DNA of 64,000 nucleotides from Haloarchaeobius sp. HME9146 (GCF_025399835.1 NZ_JAODVR010000001.1:1922001-1986000), one strand, 5' to 3'. Shown: positions 17,257 to 26,126, counted from the stretch's first letter. Program-made: numbers and translations. The notes: generated by a model from the letters alone, not told the origin.

Positions 17257-17526
17257 TCAGCGAGAGACGCTGGTCCGGTTCCAGCCCGGGTCCTGCCCGG
17301 TCTGCTCGATGAGGTCGGCCCGGCAGGCCGGGCAGTAGTCGGGGGTCCCAGATTCGGTTCTGGGGACGTAGACCGCGCCGCCACACTCAACGCACGCATC
17401 CGTGACGATGGTTACACAGTCAGCGCAGAGGTTGAAATCGTCGACTGTGAGGTCGCGCAGGGGTTCGAGTTGTTTATCGAGGATGTACTCGTCGATGACC
17501 GCCTGACAGCTGTGGCACGGTTTCAT
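17257..17526 (-). CDS. Zinc-ribbon protein with four CxxC pairs
   Basis: The 89-residue protein contains four cysteine pairs: CHSC (residues 4-7), CADC (near 34), CVEC (near 46) and CPAC (near 65). It should therefore hold two zinc ions in a double ribbon or treble clef. Between the first and second pairs is an acidic helix, VIDEYILDKQLEPLRDL. Such proteins are common in haloarchaea and are thought to be regulators or adaptor proteins; none of that is shown here. ATG 17526 is preferred to a start eleven codons earlier. The gene is divergent from the cold-shock gene, with about 120 bases between. Confidence 0.72.
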   Translation of the reverse strand: MKPCHSCQAVIDEYILDKQLEPLRDLTVDDFNLCADCVTIVTDACVECGGAVYVPRTESGTPDYCPACRADLIEQTGQDPGWNRTSVSR

Positions 17527-17643
17527 AGCGATGCAGGCTGTGCAATGTGACCGTGTCACAAATACTTGTCCCCCGTGACAACGGGTCGTGGTACCTCGAC
17601 CCTCGCAAGTGTTATCCGCGTCTCGCTACTGTGTGTGCTTACA

Positions 17644-17850
17644 ATGGCAAAAGGTAAGGTTGATTTCTTCAACGACACAGGCGGCTACGGTTTCATTTCG
17701 ACTGACGACGACGCTGTCGACGACGACGAGGACGTCTTCTTCCACATGGAGGACGTCGGCGGTCCGGACCTCGAAGAGGGTCAGGAAGTAGAGTTCGACA
17801 TCGAGTCCTCCCCCAAGGGCCCGCGCGCGTCGAACGTCACCCGACTGTAA
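17644..17850 (+). CDS. cspA: Cold-shock domain protein
   Basis: The 68-residue single cold-shock domain binds single-stranded RNA or DNA and acts as an RNA chaperone. RNP1 is in NDTGGYGFIS (residues 10-19) and RNP2 in DVFFHMED. The usual FFN start (KVDFFND) is present. The acidic insert DDDAVDDDEDV between the two motifs is a halophilic adaptation. Bacterial CspA is 70 residues, so it is full length. The upstream GTGTTATCC around 17608 may be its TATA element. It lies alone between divergent and convergent neighbours. Confidence 0.95.
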   Translation: MAKGKVDFFNDTGGYGFISTDDDAVDDDEDVFFHMEDVGGPDLEEGQEVEFDIESSPKGPRASNVTRL

Positions 17851-17976
17851 TATCGGCTCGTACCCGTCGCCTCGCGCGACGGCCCTCGACTCGATTCCGT
17901 TCTTTCGAAGCACTATACCAGCGAGCGAGCGCTCGGCCTGTCGCTACCCCGCAGTTCGGACGGCCGGGTCAGGCAC

Positions 17977-18870
17977 TCAGTAGTGCCACTCGTAGTCGTC
18001 GAAGTCCGGGTCGCGCTTCTCGACGAACGCGTCCCGTCCTTCCTGGGCCTCGTCGGTCATGTAGCCGAGGCGCGTCGCCTCGCCCGCGAAGACCTGCTGG
18101 CCGATCATGCCGTCGTCGGTCATGTTGAACGCGTACTTGAGCATCCGCATCGCGGTCGGTGACTTGTTGTTGATGGTCTCGGCCCACTCCAGCGCCGTCT
18201 CCTCCAGCTCCTCGTGGGGAACTGCCTCGTTCACCATCCCCATGTCGGCGGCCTCCTCGGCGTCGTAGGTCTTCCCGAGGAAGAATATCTCGCGAGCCTT
18301 CTTCTGCCCGACCTGCTTCGCGAGGTAGGCCGACCCGAAGCCGGCGTCGAAGCTCGCCACGTCGGGGTCCGTCTGGAGGAACTTCGCGTGCTCCGCGGAG
18401 GCGATGGTCATGTCACAGACGACGTGGAGGGAGTGGCCACCACCGACCGCCCAGCCCGGGACCACACAGATGACCGGCTTGGGGATGTGGCGGATGAGGC
18501 GCTGGACCTCGAGGATGTGCAGGCGGCCCGACTTCGAGGCGGACTCCTTCTCGGCGTCGTCGCCCTGGTACTCGTAGCCTGCACCACCCCGCACGCGCTG
18601 GTCGCCGCCGGAACAGAACGCCCAGCCGCCGTCCTTGGGCGAGGGGCCGTTTCCGGTGAGGAGCACGCAGCCCACGTCGGTCTGGCGCTTGGCGTGGTCG
18701 AGCGCCTGGTACAGTTCGTCGACGGTTCCGGGCCGGAACGCGTTCCGGACCGCGGGGCGGTCGAAGGCGATGCGGACCGTCCCCGAGTCGACGGCGCGAT
18801 GGTAGGTGATGTCGTCGAAATCGAGGTCGATCTCGTCCCAGGCCTCGGGGTCGAAGAGTTCGGAAACCAT
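17977..18870 (-). CDS. menB: 1,4-Dihydroxy-2-naphthoyl-CoA synthase
   Basis: MenB closes the second ring of the naphthoquinone (Dieckmann-type condensation of OSB-CoA). The 297-residue crotonase-fold enzyme has the family-specific segments GWAFCSGGDQRVRG, which forms the oxyanion hole, and VVPGWAVGGGHSLHVVCD. The active-site Asp/Tyr region is QTDPDVASFDAGFGSAYLA. The C-terminal QEGRDAFVEKRDPDF is typical. An acidic loop, YQGDDAEKESASK, near residue 105 covers the active site in MenB enzymes. It is separated from the other men genes by unrelated genes but lies on the same strand. ATG 18870 is preferred; the longer frame enters the neighbouring LysE gene. Confidence 0.94.
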   Translation of the reverse strand: MVSELFDPEAWDEIDLDFDDITYHRAVDSGTVRIAFDRPAVRNAFRPGTVDELYQALDHAKRQTDVGCVLLTGNGPSPKDGGWAFCSGGDQRVRGGAGYEYQGDDAEKESASKSGRLHILEVQRLIRHIPKPVICVVPGWAVGGGHSLHVVCDMTIASAEHAKFLQTDPDVASFDAGFGSAYLAKQVGQKKAREIFFLGKTYDAEEAADMGMVNEAVPHEELEETALEWAETINNKSPTAMRMLKYAFNMTDDGMIGQQVFAGEATRLGYMTDEAQEGRDAFVEKRDPDFDDYEWHY

Positions 18871-18944
18871 TGTCCGAGATTCGGAAGGGCGCGCAAAAAT
18901 AGGTTCCCGTCCCGGCGTGACCCACGGCTCGCCCTCCGCGGGCC

Positions 18945-19580
18945 TCAGCCGTGTTGCCCGTCGAGCACCAGCAGCGCCGCGAACCCGACGAGAACGGTGC
19001 CACTGACGGCACGAAGGACCCGGGGAAGCCGCTCCGACCGGGCGACCACGCGCCGGGCCTGGCTGGCGAAGACGGCCAGTAGCCCGAGGTAGACGAGCCC
19101 GAGCGCCGCGTAGACGATGCCGAGCAGGAGCATCTCGCCGGGCGCGTCGGTGCCGGCGGGCACGAACTGCGGGAGGAACGCGAGCACGAACACGGCGACC
19201 TTCGGGTTCGAGACGTTCACCGCGAGCGCCTGCCTGAAAGCACCGAACGGTGAGTCGTCGGCCGGGACGGTCTCTGCGGACACCGCGAACTCCTCGTCGT
19301 CGCGCAGGGTCTGCACCCCGAGATAGACCAGGTACGCCGCCCCCACGTAGGTGACCAGCCGGTACGCGAACGCGGACGTCTGGAGCACCACGGAAAGCCC
19401 GGCGACCGCGGCGAGCGTGTGTAACAGCACGCCCGTCGCCGTGCCACAGGCTGCAGCCAGTCCGGCGCGGCGACCACCACCGAGCCCGCGGGCCAGCACG
19501 ACCATGGTGTCCGGGCCGGGCGCGAGGACGATGGCGAGGGCGGCCGGGACGAACGCGAGGAGTGTCGAGACAGCGAGCAC
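18945..19580 (-). CDS. LysE/RhtB family exporter
   Basis: The 211-residue membrane protein has the LysE superfamily pattern of about six helices. The conserved APGPDTMVVLARGLGGGRRAG is near residues 20-40, a GAAYLVYLGVQTLR segment near 77-90 and AVNVSNPKVAVFVLAFLPQFV near 118-138. The family exports amino acids or their derivatives (lysine, homoserine, threonine). The substrate cannot be predicted. It is upstream of menB on the same strand with a 74-base gap, so cotranscription is possible but functional linkage is not implied. Confidence 0.9.
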   Translation of the reverse strand: MLAVSTLLAFVPAALAIVLAPGPDTMVVLARGLGGGRRAGLAAACGTATGVLLHTLAAVAGLSVVLQTSAFAYRLVTYVGAAYLVYLGVQTLRDDEEFAVSAETVPADDSPFGAFRQALAVNVSNPKVAVFVLAFLPQFVPAGTDAPGEMLLLGIVYAALGLVYLGLLAVFASQARRVVARSERLPRVLRAVSGTVLVGFAALLVLDGQHG

Positions 19581-19704
19581 GGGTGCTCGATTCGTGGGCA
19601 GGCCCTTCAGTCTGCTGTCGCGTTACCGCCCTCGACATTCCACCCGCACGGCAGTAGGGTTTTTATCAGGGAATCGCAAATGTCAGGGCAAGATAGTTGA
19701 CCGC

Positions 19705-20634
19705 ATGACGGAGACGTTCTACGATGTCCTCGGTGTTGCACACGACGCGGACCAGGACGCGATCCGCGACGCCTATCGCGAACGCGTCAAGGAGACACAT
19801 CCAGACCTGAACGACGCCGAGGACGCCGCCGAATCGTTCCAGCGCGTCGCCGAAGCCGAGGAGGTCATCGGCGACCCCGACGAACGCGCTCGCTACGACC
19901 GCCTCGGTCACGCCGCCTACGTCTCCAGCTTCGGCGGTCCGGGCGGCCTCGGCAGACAGGCTCGTGACCGCGCCACCGAGGACCCGGCCGACGACGAGCA
20001 GAACGACGGCTACCAGAGCCGCAACCGCCGACAGGAGTACCCCGGCTCCGACCGGCGAGCCTCCCACTCCGGCAACGAGACCAACCGCAGCTACTACGTC
20101 GGCGACGACGGCAAGGAGGCGAGCGCCGACGGCGGGTCGACGGGAAGCGCCGCCGAGTGGTTCGTCGGCGAGAAGGGCAACCAGAGCACCCGGACCGACA
20201 CGAACACCAGACGCGAACACGTCGCCGCGGACGAGGAAGACGACGAGTGGGACGGGTTCTCGGTCCACGACTGGGACGACGACGACCTCGACCCCGACGC
20301 CGGTCGGGTCACCCTCTCACAGAACACGCTCGTCATCGTCGCGGCGACCTTCTTCATGTACCCCTTCATGGCGTACACCACGGTCGCGCCCAACGTCGGC
20401 CTGGTCGTCAACGTCACCATCGGTGCCTGCATGCTGTTGCTCCTGCTGTACCTGCTGACCATCCCCCGCGTCTCCGTCTTCGGGTTCGCCGCCCTCAGCG
20501 TCGTGGTCCCGCTCGGCCTGATGAGCATCGGCGTCTCGCTGGCGTCCCTCCAGAGCCTGTTCGTGGTCGGGTCGGTGTGGATTCCATTCGGCTACGCGAT
20601 GCTGTTCGCGAAGGTCCTCAGTTCCCCGTCGTGA
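19705..20634 (+). CDS. J-domain membrane protein
   Basis: The 309-residue protein begins with a J domain (residues 4-68) that includes the HPD tripeptide in KETHPDLN, so it should stimulate an Hsp70 (DnaK). It lacks the Gly/Phe linker plus zinc-finger layout of true DnaJ. Instead a long, acidic, low-complexity linker (about 70-205) leads to three or four hydrophobic helices at the C-terminus (about 210-308). It may therefore recruit DnaK to the membrane. Such J-domain membrane proteins occur in haloarchaea; their clients are unknown. TATA-like TTTTTATCAG at 19660-19669 precedes the ATG by about 40 bases. Its 3' end overlaps the convergent PQQ lipoprotein gene by 17 bases. Confidence 0.87.
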   Translation: MTETFYDVLGVAHDADQDAIRDAYRERVKETHPDLNDAEDAAESFQRVAEAEEVIGDPDERARYDRLGHAAYVSSFGGPGGLGRQARDRATEDPADDEQNDGYQSRNRRQEYPGSDRRASHSGNETNRSYYVGDDGKEASADGGSTGSAAEWFVGEKGNQSTRTDTNTRREHVAADEEDDEWDGFSVHDWDDDDLDPDAGRVTLSQNTLVIVAATFFMYPFMAYTTVAPNVGLVVNVTIGACMLLLLLYLLTIPRVSVFGFAALSVVVPLGLMSIGVSLASLQSLFVVGSVWIPFGYAMLFAKVLSSPS

Positions 20635-21898
20635 AGGCGTGCAGCGTCCCATCGCCGTCGCCGACGAAGATCCAGTCGTTCGTGACGAGCGGGCCACTAC
20701 GCGTTCGGGAGCGGGTGAGGCCGAGTTTGTATCTGACACCGCCGTTGCTTCGGTCGTAGGCGACCAGCAGTCCTGAATCGTCGACGGCGAAGACGCTCTT
20801 CTGGGTGGCGACGACGTTGGAGACGACCGAGCCGGTTCCTTCTCGAGCCTCCCACTGCACTTCGCCGGTGGTACGGTCGAGCGCGAGAACCTGACCGCCG
20901 TCATTCCCAACGTAGACATACTCCTCGGTGACGGCTGGCGCGGGGTTCATCCCACCGGTCGTCGTCGTCTGCCAGATCTCCTCCCCAGTCTCGGCGTCAA
21001 CTGCGTAGGCGACCCGGTTCTCGCAGGCGAGATAGACCGTCCCGTTACGGAACACCGGTTCCCCGATGACGTAGTAGTACGACCCGCTCCCGTCCTGCTC
21101 ACCGACCTGGTAGGTCCACTGCCGCGTCCCGCTCGCAAGGTCCAGCGCGTACAGCTTGCTCGGTCGGTCCCGCGGCCGGTCAGCGACGTAGACTGTGCCG
21201 TTTGCGATAGCCGGGGCTGTGTCGACCGAGACCCCAGAGAGTGCCGACCACTGGCCGTCCCCGGATTCCGCCTCGAGCGCGATGACCCCGTCGTCGGTCC
21301 CCGCGACGACAGTGCCCCCGGCAACCGTCACCCCGTTCGGGCGTCCGCTCGATGCCGACCAGTCCAGCCCCCCGGAATCGGCGTCGAAGGCCTTCACGCT
21401 CCCGTAGTCCGCTCCGTAGACGAGTCCATCCTCGACGCTCGGTGAGACCCGGCCGGCACTGGACGTGGACCATAGCTCCTTCCCCTTCCGGGCATCGAAC
21501 GTGGTGAGTCCATCTGCCGCAACGTACAGTATCCCATCGATAAGCGCTGGAACGGTCCTGATCGCATCCGAAAACGAGTGTGTCCACACCTCTTCGGGCT
21601 TCTCGGTCGGTCCAGAAACACCGTAGAACCCGGTATTTGCTGCATCGTACGCGAAGGAGCGGCTGAGCCCGGTGACCGGCGGGCCTTTGTCGGGTGTTTC
21701 GGTCGCTGTCTCGGTTGCAGTCTCAGTCTGTGTCTCGGTCGCTGTCTCGGTTGCAGTCCCCGTTTGCGTCACGGTCTCGGTTCGCGACTGTGTCGGCCGC
21801 AACGTCCGCGTCTGCTGCGAACCCGCCTCCTGCAGCCGCAGACAGCCAGCGCCAGTCAGCGCACTCGCCATCGCAGCGAGTGCTTCTCGTCGTTGCAT
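20618..21898 (-). CDS. PQQ-repeat beta-propeller lipoprotein
   Basis: The 426-residue protein has an N-terminal lipobox (LTGAGC, Cys near residue 19). A Thr/Glu-rich linker of about 50 residues follows, with a 12-residue period. Seven or eight PQQ-like blades follow (YVAADGLTTFDARKGKELW, VYGADYGSVKAFDADSG, TVYVADRPRD and so on), each with the A-D-G-x-W character of the family. Such proteins act as beta-propeller scaffolds outside the cell, like BamB in bacteria, or as secreted dehydrogenase-like domains. Quinone binding cannot be inferred from the blades alone. It is anchored to the outer face of the membrane. Confidence 0.88.
   Translation of the reverse strand: MQRREALAAMASALTGAGCLRLQEAGSQQTRTLRPTQSRTETVTQTGTATETATETQTETATETATETPDKGPPVTGLSRSFAYDAANTGFYGVSGPTEKPEEVWTHSFSDAIRTVPALIDGILYVAADGLTTFDARKGKELWSTSSAGRVSPSVEDGLVYGADYGSVKAFDADSGGLDWSASSGRPNGVTVAGGTVVAGTDDGVIALEAESGDGQWSALSGVSVDTAPAIANGTVYVADRPRDRPSKLYALDLASGTRQWTYQVGEQDGSGSYYYVIGEPVFRNGTVYLACENRVAYAVDAETGEEIWQTTTTGGMNPAPAVTEEYVYVGNDGGQVLALDRTTGEVQWEAREGTGSVVSNVVATQKSVFAVDDSGLLVAYDRSNGGVRYKLGLTRSRTRSGPLVTNDWIFVGDGDGTLHAFTTGN
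21699..21758. repeat. 36-base period tandem repeat in the lipoprotein linker
   Basis: A 24-base unit starting TCGGTCGCTGTCTCGG recurs 36 bases later (21699-21722 and 21735-21758). It encodes the Thr/Glu-rich linker of the PQQ lipoprotein on the minus strand. Slippage in this repeat would change the linker length. Confidence 0.85.
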
Positions 21899-21958
21899 GA
21901 CATCGACATACGAATCGGTCCTAATAGTTCGTCTGGCAGGATTATTGACAGCAACGCG

Positions 21959-23731
21959 TCACAGCTGGTCCACGACGGCCTCCCGCACCCGCTCGCGCTC
22001 CCGATGATTCGCCTCGGAATCGAAGCCTACCTCGACGACGGTCGTGCCGTCGCTGCCGAGAGCGTCCTTGTACGCCGACTCGAACTTGCCGGGCGCGACC
22101 CGCCGGAAGTCGAGGTCGTACAGCTCTCCTGTCGGTTCGAAGTCCAGCCCGTGGGGCGTCTTGAACTGCTCGGTGAAGGGCGGGTCGAACTCCTCGATTG
22201 GGAGCAGGTGGAAGATGCCGCCACCGTCGTTGTTGATGCAGACGATGGTGGCGTCCACGTCACAGCGCGAGAGCGCCAGCAGGCCGTTCATGTCGTGGTA
22301 GTACGCGAGGTCGCCCAAAACGACGACCAGCTCGTCGTCGGTGGCCGAGCCAGCGCCGAGGCCGGTCGAGAGGATGCCGTCGATGCCGCTCGCGCCGCGG
22401 TTCGCGAGGACCGTCAGGTCGGCCTCGCGGGGGCGGCCGAAGCGGTCGGCGTCCCGGATGGGCATGGAGTTGGAGACGAAGACGGTGGCCGGGTCGGGGG
22501 CGGCCGCGAAGACGGTTCCGAGGACCGAACCCTCCAGAGAGCCGTGGTCACGCTCGTCGGCCAGGAGCGACCAGTAGCTGGATTCCACGTCCAGTAGCCG
22601 GTCGCGGAACGCAGGAGCGCCGGGAGATTCGACCGCATCCGCGAGCGCTCGGGCCGTCTCGCCCGGGTCCGCGACCACGAGATCGGAGCAGACGAACTCC
22701 GCGTCTCGCCACTCCCCTGCAGGGTCGACCAGGACCTGTCTGGCTCCGGACTGCGCGAGGGCCTTCCGGACCGGTTTCGAGGTCATCGACGCGCCGAATC
22801 GAAGCACGAGGTCGGGGTCGAGGTCGAGCGCCGAGAGGTAGCCGTCGTACCCGCCGAGGACCGGGGTGTCCGCGACGTGCGGGCCGAACCGCAGGCCGGA
22901 GAGCGGGTCCGCCAGGACGGGGAAGTCGGTCTCGCGGGCGAGGGTTGCGATGGCTTCGGGTCTCGCGTCGTCGGCAGCGGCCGAGTCTGCCGGTCCGGCG
23001 AGGATGAGCCCGGTTTCGGCCGCGTCGACTGCGGATGCGAGGGTCGCGAGGTCAGAGTCGGCGAGGGTGGGACGGCCCTGCAACCGGTCGACGTAGGGTC
23101 CGTCCGGGCGGCCCGCCGACGCCCGAGTGTCGCCTTCGTCCCAGTCATCGGGCACGTCACCGGCCACCTCGACCGGTTCCAGCGGCTTCCGGAAGGGACA
23201 GTTGAGGTGGACCGGCCCCATGGGCGTTCCCGCTGCCTCCGCGATGGCCCGGGCCGCGTCGGTCCGGAGCCGCCGGAGCTTCCGGGGCGTCGCCTCGGGC
23301 TCGGGCAGGTCGCGGTACCACCGGACAGCGTTCCCATAGAGCTTCTCCTGGTCGATGGTCTGGTTCGCGCCGGAATCACGGAGTTCCGGCGGGCGGTCGG
23401 CCGTCAGAACGAGGAGCGGAACCCGGGCCTGGCTGGCCTCGATGACCGCCGGATGGAAGTTCGCGGCGGCGGTGCCGGAGGTACAGACGAGCGCGGTCGG
23501 TTCGCCGGTTCGCCGCCCGCGGCCGAGCGCGAAGAAGGCCGCCGACCGCTCGTCGAGGTGGGAGAACACCTGCACGTCATCGTGGGTCGCGAAGGCGACC
23601 GTCAGTGGGGTCGACCGACTCCCGGGCGCGATGCAGACCGCAGAAAGGCCCCCGGCGACGAGTTCATCGACGAGCGTCTCGGCCCAGAGCGTGTTGCGGT
23701 TCGGGTACTCGGACGGGTCTTCGCGGGTCAT
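21959..23731 (-). CDS. menD: SEPHCHC synthase
   Basis: MenD adds succinic semialdehyde-thiamin to isochorismate, the first committed step of menaquinone synthesis. The 590-residue ThDP enzyme has three domains. The N-terminal domain carries CIAPGSRSTPL and SERSAAFFALG near residues 33-60. The C-terminal ThDP-Mg site is GDLAYYHDMNGLL (near 475) with NNDGGGIFHLLP (near 503). ATG 23731 overlaps the menF stop (ATGA), so menF and menD are coupled. In-frame sequence upstream of 23731 lies within menF. It needs Mg and thiamin diphosphate. Confidence 0.95.
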   Translation of the reverse strand: MTREDPSEYPNRNTLWAETLVDELVAGGLSAVCIAPGSRSTPLTVAFATHDDVQVFSHLDERSAAFFALGRGRRTGEPTALVCTSGTAAANFHPAVIEASQARVPLLVLTADRPPELRDSGANQTIDQEKLYGNAVRWYRDLPEPEATPRKLRRLRTDAARAIAEAAGTPMGPVHLNCPFRKPLEPVEVAGDVPDDWDEGDTRASAGRPDGPYVDRLQGRPTLADSDLATLASAVDAAETGLILAGPADSAAADDARPEAIATLARETDFPVLADPLSGLRFGPHVADTPVLGGYDGYLSALDLDPDLVLRFGASMTSKPVRKALAQSGARQVLVDPAGEWRDAEFVCSDLVVADPGETARALADAVESPGAPAFRDRLLDVESSYWSLLADERDHGSLEGSVLGTVFAAAPDPATVFVSNSMPIRDADRFGRPREADLTVLANRGASGIDGILSTGLGAGSATDDELVVVLGDLAYYHDMNGLLALSRCDVDATIVCINNDGGGIFHLLPIEEFDPPFTEQFKTPHGLDFEPTGELYDLDFRRVAPGKFESAYKDALGSDGTTVVEVGFDSEANHRERERVREAVVDQL

Positions 23732-25074
23732 TCGAGTTCGTCGAGCAGCGGACGGTACTTCAGCTGGATCTCGTCCCACTCCTCCTGTGGGTCCGAGTCG
23801 GCGACGATGCCGTTACCAGCGAACAGGGTCGCGTTCCGCCCACCGGCGACGCCCGAGCGGATGCCGACGAGGAACTCGCCGTCGCCGTCGCCGTCGAACC
23901 AGCCGATGGGGGCGGCGTACCAGCCGCGGTCGAACGTCTCGACGTCGCGGATGGTCTCGGCGGCGGTTTCGGGCGGGAGGCCGCCGACCGCCGGGGTCGG
24001 GTGCAGCGCCTCGACGATGTCGAGCACGTGTCCGTCGGTGTCGAGGTCGGCCGTGATGGGTGTCTGAAGGTGCTGGATGTTGTTCAGCTTGCGGACGGTC
24101 TGTTCGCCCTCGGTCACGTCACCCAGGGGTGCGAGTTGCTCGCAAATCGTGTCCACGACGAGGCGCTGCTCGTGCTGGATCTTCTCGGAATCGACGAGCG
24201 ACTGGGCGAGGGTCTCGTCGGCCTCGGGGGTGCCGCCCCGGCCGACCGACCCGGCGAGTGCTTCCGTCAGGACCCGCCGTCCCGATTTCTTCACGAGGCG
24301 TTCCGGGGGTGCACCGAGGAACCCGGCCTCGTCCGTCGGTTGAACGAGGAACCGGTAGCAGTTCGGGTAGGTGCGCCGAAGGCGTTCGAGCACGTCCGGA
24401 AGGTCCACCTCGCCCGCGAGGCCGACCTCCAGCGCGCAGCCGAGGACGACCTTCCGGAGGTCGCCTGCTCGGATACGGCCGACGGCGTCCTCGACTTGTT
24501 CGGTCCAGACCTCCTTCGGTGTGGTCCGACGGGTCGACAGCACACCCGGACTTCCGCCCCGCGGGCGCATCGCGGGCAGGTCCGCGACGGCGTCGGCAGC
24601 CCGGTCGAGCTGGGCCTCGACGCTCGTCGTGTCGACGTGGTTCCCGTACCGGTTGACCGTGAGCCACGTCCCATCCTCGGTGCGGGTGAGCTGGACCTCG
24701 GGGAGGAGGAACTCGGCCGCGCCGAACCCGGCCCAGGTGTCTGTCGGCTCGTGGTCGTCGCTGAAGGCGAATCCGCCGACCAGCCTGGGCCGCGGCGCGT
24801 CCGTGTTCGTGCAGTCCGCGTCGTCGAAGAGCGTCTCGGCGCTCGCGCGGATGCTCGCGAAGCGGTCCGGCCCGCTCGCGGTCAGGCGGGCGGCAGCGCC
24901 CGCACCGGCGAGTTCGAGGCCCTCGAAGTTGGCCCAGTGGAGCCGTGGCGGTTTGCGTGACGCGAGGAACGCCCGGTAAGAGACGTCGTCGATGGGGCGA
25001 CTCCGGCTGACGAGAACACCGTCGGTTCCCACCGGCGGTGCCGTCACCGTGCCCTCGCTACGCGCTCGTTCCAT
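23728..25074 (-). CDS. menF: Isochorismate synthase
   Basis: MenF converts chorismate to isochorismate, feeding MenD. The 448-residue protein is a chorismate-binding enzyme (anthranilate synthase I/EntC/MenF family). The C-terminal half contains KVVLGCALEV, RFLVQPTDEAGFLGAPPERLV, LTEALAGSVGRG, the HEQRLVVDTICEQL segment (glutamate general acid and Mg ligands) and LHPTPAVGGLP. The N-terminal 150 residues are variable, as in the family. As the first gene of the menF-menD pair it presumably has its own promoter in the AT-containing gap beyond 25080. It is distinct from anthranilate synthase because no glutaminase partner follows and menD does. Confidence 0.94.
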   Translation of the reverse strand: MERARSEGTVTAPPVGTDGVLVSRSRPIDDVSYRAFLASRKPPRLHWANFEGLELAGAGAAARLTASGPDRFASIRASAETLFDDADCTNTDAPRPRLVGGFAFSDDHEPTDTWAGFGAAEFLLPEVQLTRTEDGTWLTVNRYGNHVDTTSVEAQLDRAADAVADLPAMRPRGGSPGVLSTRRTTPKEVWTEQVEDAVGRIRAGDLRKVVLGCALEVGLAGEVDLPDVLERLRRTYPNCYRFLVQPTDEAGFLGAPPERLVKKSGRRVLTEALAGSVGRGGTPEADETLAQSLVDSEKIQHEQRLVVDTICEQLAPLGDVTEGEQTVRKLNNIQHLQTPITADLDTDGHVLDIVEALHPTPAVGGLPPETAAETIRDVETFDRGWYAAPIGWFDGDGDGEFLVGIRSGVAGGRNATLFAGNGIVADSDPQEEWDEIQLKYRPLLDELE

Positions 25075-25132
25075 TGGCGTAGACTCAGGAACACGTCTGC
25101 TAAAAGGTGTCCATCCGATTCAGCAACTGAAC

Positions 25133-25729
25133 TTAACTGTAGCGCTCCTCGTTCCAGGGGTTCGCGCTGTCGGAGTAGCCGCGAAGCTCCCAGTAGCCGC
25201 GCTCGGGCTCGGTGAGGAACTCGACGCCGTCGACCCACTTCGCGCCCTTGTAGGCGTAGCGATGCGGCGTGACGACCCGGAGCGGCCCACCGTGGTCGCG
25301 GGGCAGGGGCTCGCCGTCGAAGTCCCACGCGAACAGTACCTCCTCGCGCATGCACTGGTCGAGGGGCAGGTCGGTCGTGTAGTCGTCGAGTCCGGAGAAC
25401 ATGACGTGACAGGCGTCGTCGTCCACGCCCGCCAGCTCGGCGAGGGTGGTGAACGTGACGCCCGTGAACTCGCAGTCGAACTTCGACCAACCGGTGACGC
25501 AGTGGAAGTCCTGTTTCTGGGTGACGCTCGGGAGGTCCTGGAACTCCTCCCAGGTGAACGAGAGTGGCTCGTCGACCGCGCCGGTCACGGTGAACTCCCA
25601 CGTCTCGGGGTCGAACGGGGGGGTCCCGCTCTTCGAGAGCACCGGGAACTTCGAGGTCTCGCGCTGGCCCGGGGGGAGCCGGTCCGACCCGAACTCCTCG
25701 TAGAGGTCGGTCACGTCCTGCGTTGTCAT
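25133..25729 (-). CDS. Sulfite oxidase-like molybdopterin-binding oxidoreductase
   Basis: The 198-residue protein has the oxidoreductase molybdopterin-binding (sulfite oxidase-like) domain. The molybdenum-ligating cysteine is C77 in DFHCVTGWSKFDCEFTGV. Pterin-contacting segments follow, DDYTTDLPLDQ and VLFAWDFDGEPLPRDHGGPLR, and VVTPHRYAYKGAKWVDGV. There is no dimerisation domain and no signal peptide, as in YedY-like cytoplasmic relatives. The substrate is unknown. It lies 58 bases downstream of menF and may be cotranscribed with the men genes. ATG 25729 is the natural start. Confidence 0.88.
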   Translation of the reverse strand: MTTQDVTDLYEEFGSDRLPPGQRETSKFPVLSKSGTPPFDPETWEFTVTGAVDEPLSFTWEEFQDLPSVTQKQDFHCVTGWSKFDCEFTGVTFTTLAELAGVDDDACHVMFSGLDDYTTDLPLDQCMREEVLFAWDFDGEPLPRDHGGPLRVVTPHRYAYKGAKWVDGVEFLTEPERGYWELRGYSDSANPWNEERYS

Positions 25730-25834
25730 GGTCGTTCATGCGGTCTCCGGGATTGTAGGCGTGACGGAACGGGTCGGTCGGACGCAGTCGGGCGGATACG
25801 GCTCCATCTTGACGACTGTGCACCTCCCCGTCAG

Positions 25835-25844
25835 GCTTAAATAC
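25835..25844 (+). promoter_or_regulatory. TATA element for the RHH gene
   Basis: GCTTAAATAC sits 25-34 bases ahead of the ATG at 25869 in otherwise GC-rich sequence. It fits a leaderless or near-leaderless transcript and supports the start codon chosen for that gene. Confidence 0.65.
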
Positions 25845-25868
25845 CACATCACCGAAGCCCCAATCAGC

Positions 25869-26084
25869 ATGCCGAAAGTCGAGATCAACATCCCGGAACA
25901 CCTCGAGATGCAGATCACCCAGATGGTCGAGCGTGGCGAGTTCGTGAACCGTGAGGAAGCTATCGAGGACCTGCTGTCGACCGGCCTGAAGGCGTACAAG
26001 ACGAGTGGCCCCATCGAGGACGACGAACCCGGCGGGTTCGAGGACGACGGAATGATGGGTCACGAAGACGAGTACGTCTTCTGA
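25869..26084 (+). CDS. Ribbon-helix-helix (CopG-like) protein
   Basis: The 71-residue protein has a typical RHH domain. A short beta strand (KVEINIP, residues 3-9) is followed by two helices (EHLEMQITQMVERG and NREEAIEDLLSTGLKAY), then an acidic tail of 20 residues ending in HEDEYVF. Proteins of this kind bind DNA as dimers through the paired strands. The strand is acidic (KVEIN), so DNA binding may be weak or replaced by protein binding. It is highly conserved-looking in composition. It has its own promoter and is not paired with a toxin gene, so it is unlikely to be an antitoxin. Confidence 0.8.
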   Translation: MPKVEINIPEHLEMQITQMVERGEFVNREEAIEDLLSTGLKAYKTSGPIEDDEPGGFEDDGMMGHEDEYVF

Positions 26085-26126
26085 ACGCGGGTTCCGGGCC
26101 CTCCTCTCGCACTCTCCGCCGCCGAG

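Noticed and set aside
25869..26084. Antitoxin of a toxin-antitoxin pair
   Set aside because: The RHH protein has no short partner gene on either side; the next gene is a convergent DUF3179 lipoprotein.
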